In this document: in pieces, positions 6,290-7,524 of the stretch
Numbering within the stretch: the stretch's first letter is position 1
How the letters are laid out: every line of letters begins with the position of its first letter
From: an uncultured Gemmatimonadota bacterium
Lineage (GTDB): Bacteria > Gemmatimonadota > Gemmatimonadetes > Gemmatimonadales > Gemmatimonadaceae
NCBI GenBank assembly: GCA_946478895.1
Contig: CAMLDY010000116.1
Location: 1 to 7,524, forward strand
DNA length: 7,524 bases
Direction: 5' to 3'
Notes under the pieces: model-generated
What the model was told of the DNA's origin: nothing
The model's database searches: none
Seen by the model: only the letters and a program-made list of their open reading frames with translations
Program-made: the position numbers and the translations under genes

Positions 6290-7366
6290 TCACATTTCAT
6301 AATATTCTGTCCAGCAACTAACGGTTTCGGTATAGAGCAAATTTCCATCGCCGTCATAATGCTCGAGCATCAGGCAGTATACGACATGGTAGCCACTACC
6401 GCCGCCGCCGCCGCCACCTCCTCCTCCGCTGGTCCCAGTTGAACAAGTCTGCGTCTCAACTCTTGCAATCGTTGGAGACGAGAGTTTCATCTCAGAGAAT
6501 GGCGTCGCGCTTAACGAGAGGGGCGAAAAGGCTTTTGCGCTCGATCCCGTGTATCGAGAGAAAGCCGGCCGTAGTTTAACGAAAGTGGCATTCGGGGCCG
6601 TGACGCTGCTCGCAGCGGGTGGTGTGCTGTCGTTTGAGGCGTCGCAGCAACCCGCTTCTGGGGCGTCCAAGTCAGCGGTTGCTGCCCAGTAATCGGTGTT
6701 GTCCCATTTGTCGTGGAAATGATGCGCCGTCGACGCGTTCAGTGCATCACACTGCGACATCTGTACGTCGACCCTCGTGTCCAACCCTTCCTCAATAGAT
6801 CCCTCCACCATGCCCGCAGAGCCGGTTGCATTCATATCAATAAGTTTTTGTCCGGCACGCTCGGTCGTCACGTGTACTTTTTGATCCAGGTCACCGTAAC
6901 TAGAGGTGCTCCGCACGACGTACATGTGCGCGAATACGAGTCCAGTACCTCCATCACTAACCGGGAGCGAAGCTAGTGTGTATGCATCTCTAATTGTTGG
7001 GGATCCACTTTGCGGGGCGAACTTTGGCTGCAAGCCGTGCGTCGTAATGTCCAGTTGAGCGCCGGGGTTCGATGATTCTGTTAAAGCGCGGGCGTCTCCG
7101 ATCAGTGTTGGCAAGCTGTTAACGCCATATTTCCCGCCGAAATACCCGTGAACTTCTGCGGGCCGTCCCAGCGCCGATCGGCGCGTAAGTATTTCTTGAA
7201 GTGCTTTGATTTCATTACGCCGGCCGGTGACGCCGCTGGATACCTGGACTTGCGCCCGGATGATGTGTCTAGGAGAAGGCTCTGTAACCTCGGCGCACGC
7301 AATCGCAAGGGTTATGAGTACCGCAGTCAAGGCGCCCAGCATGACCGCGTTGCAGGATTTCCGCAT
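6290..7366 (-). CDS. Predicted lipoprotein of unknown function with polyglycine linker and Cys-containing tail
   Basis: I do not recognise this 358-residue protein. Its N-terminus is a lipoprotein signal: MRKS n-region, hydrophobic VMLGALTAVLITLAIA, and C24 as the lipidated Cys in a slightly atypical box (AIAC, with Ala rather than Leu at -3). The mature part has a helix-like segment NEIKALQEILTRRSALGRP (51-69), a mixed central region with TGLVFAHMYVVRS (141-153) and HHFHDKWDNTDYW (215-227), and a Thr/Ser/Pro-rich stretch (240-300) with CC at 240-241. Ten glycines follow (314-323), then a 34-residue tail with C331 and C351, where YDGDGNLLYTET (337-348) weakly recalls a YD-repeat unit. The ATG at 7366 is supported by an excellent ribosome-binding site. 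G+C in sampled lines is about 50-53%, well below the neighbours, which fits acquired or fast-evolving DNA. A surface or periplasmic location is inferred; no enzyme motif was seen. Confidence 0.8.
   Translation of the reverse strand: MRKSCNAVMLGALTAVLITLAIACAEVTEPSPRHIIRAQVQVSSGVTGRRNEIKALQEILTRRSALGRPAEVHGYFGGKYGVNSLPTLIGDARALTESSNPGAQLDITTHGLQPKFAPQSGSPTIRDAYTLASLPVSDGGTGLVFAHMYVVRSTSSYGDLDQKVHVTTERAGQKLIDMNATGSAGMVEGSIEEGLDTRVDVQMSQCDALNASTAHHFHDKWDNTDYWAATADLDAPEAGCCDASNDSTPPAASSVTAPNATFVKLRPAFSRYTGSSAKAFSPLSLSATPFSEMKLSSPTIARVETQTCSTGTSGGGGGGGGGGSGYHVVYCLMLEHYDGDGNLLYTETVSCWTEYYEM
6398..6427 (-). repeat. GGN trinucleotide tract coding ten glycines
   Basis: Read on the - strand the codons are GGA three times, GGT, GGC five times, GGT. 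The uninterrupted GGC block is a small microsatellite, and gain or loss of units would change only the length of the glycine linker, since the unit is three bases. It separates the body of the lipoprotein from its C-terminal tail. Confidence 0.85.
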
Positions 7367-7372
7367 TTTGAA

Positions 7373-7380
7373 TCCCCCTT
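7373..7380 (-). promoter_or_regulatory. Ribosome-binding site AAGGGGGA of the lipoprotein gene
   Basis: On the - strand AAGGGGGA is followed by TTCAAA and then the ATG at 7366, a near-ideal Shine-Dalgarno sequence and spacing. It fixes the start of the lipoprotein gene and is much stronger than the sites before the other genes in this window. Confidence 0.75.
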
Positions 7381-7524
7381 GTGCCAGTTGACATTTCGGC
7401 GCCGGGCGTCTGGCAATCCGCGAGGCGTTGCGGTACGGCTTATGGCGTTGCGCTTGAGTCGGGTCGTTCCGCGCACGCCGTGCTATATGCGAGCATAGGT
7501 CTTATTGGTGTGGAGGACCGAGGG
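7381..7524. other. Upstream region of the lipoprotein gene with nested inverted repeats
   Basis: TGCCAG (7382-7387) and CTGGCA (7410-7415) form a 6-bp inverted repeat enclosing the palindrome CGGCGCCG (7397-7404). On the + strand the same bases read TTGACA, 17 bases, TGGCAA; on the - strand TTGCCA, 17 bases, TGTCAA. Either is promoter-like at -35 but poor at -10. Another dyad, TATGC-GA-GCATA, lies at 7484-7495. GGAGG at 7512-7516 on the + strand could be the ribosome-binding site of a divergent gene starting just beyond the window. No coding region is supported here. Confidence 0.3.

Overview
The window is GC-rich chromosomal DNA, with sampled 60-base lines at about 67-77% G+C in the main genes. 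It carries five protein genes: two complete and one 5'-truncated on the + strand, and two complete on the - strand. The likely source is Gemmatimonadota, or less likely Acidobacteriota or a similar environmental Gram-negative. The reasons are a very long Oar-type TonB-dependent receptor with an N-terminal carboxypeptidase-regulatory-like domain, a hybrid sensor kinase, an exported DUF2314 protein and a lipoprotein, all in high-GC DNA. This is inferred from gene style; no marker gene is present.

Layout. (1) Bases 1-977 (+): the C-terminal part of a hybrid histidine kinase (end of the dimerisation helix, ATPase domain, receiver domain); the sensor part lies before the window. (2) 1073-1615 (+): a small exported protein with a DUF2314 domain. 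(3) 1754-2200 (+): a small cytoplasmic protein resembling the SpoIIAA/STAS-like family, followed at once by a strong stem-loop terminator at 2203-2233. (4) 2214-5975 (-): a 1253-residue outer-membrane TonB-dependent receptor, convergent with gene 3, so that its last codons and stop lie inside the terminator hairpin. (5) 5976-6289: a 314-base intergenic region with a perfect palindrome and a possible terminator. (6) 6290-7366 (-): a predicted lipoprotein of unknown function in clearly lower-GC DNA (about 50-53% in sampled lines), with a ten-glycine run and a short Cys-containing tail. (7) 7367-7524: its upstream region, with a good ribosome-binding site and inverted repeats.

The genes do not form an obvious pathway. 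The three + genes are separated by 95 and 138 bases, so they need not be one operon, although only one terminator is visible, after the third. The receptor and the lipoprotein are co-directional but 314 bases apart, with a candidate terminator and operator between them, so they are probably separate transcription units. I see no rRNA, tRNA, CRISPR array, insertion sequence, integrase or phage gene. The most interesting points are an LTxxQ (Spy/CpxP-like) helical extension on the C-terminus of the TonB receptor, the unrecognised low-GC lipoprotein, and several perfect inverted repeats in the intergenic regions, one of which spans the start codon of gene 3.
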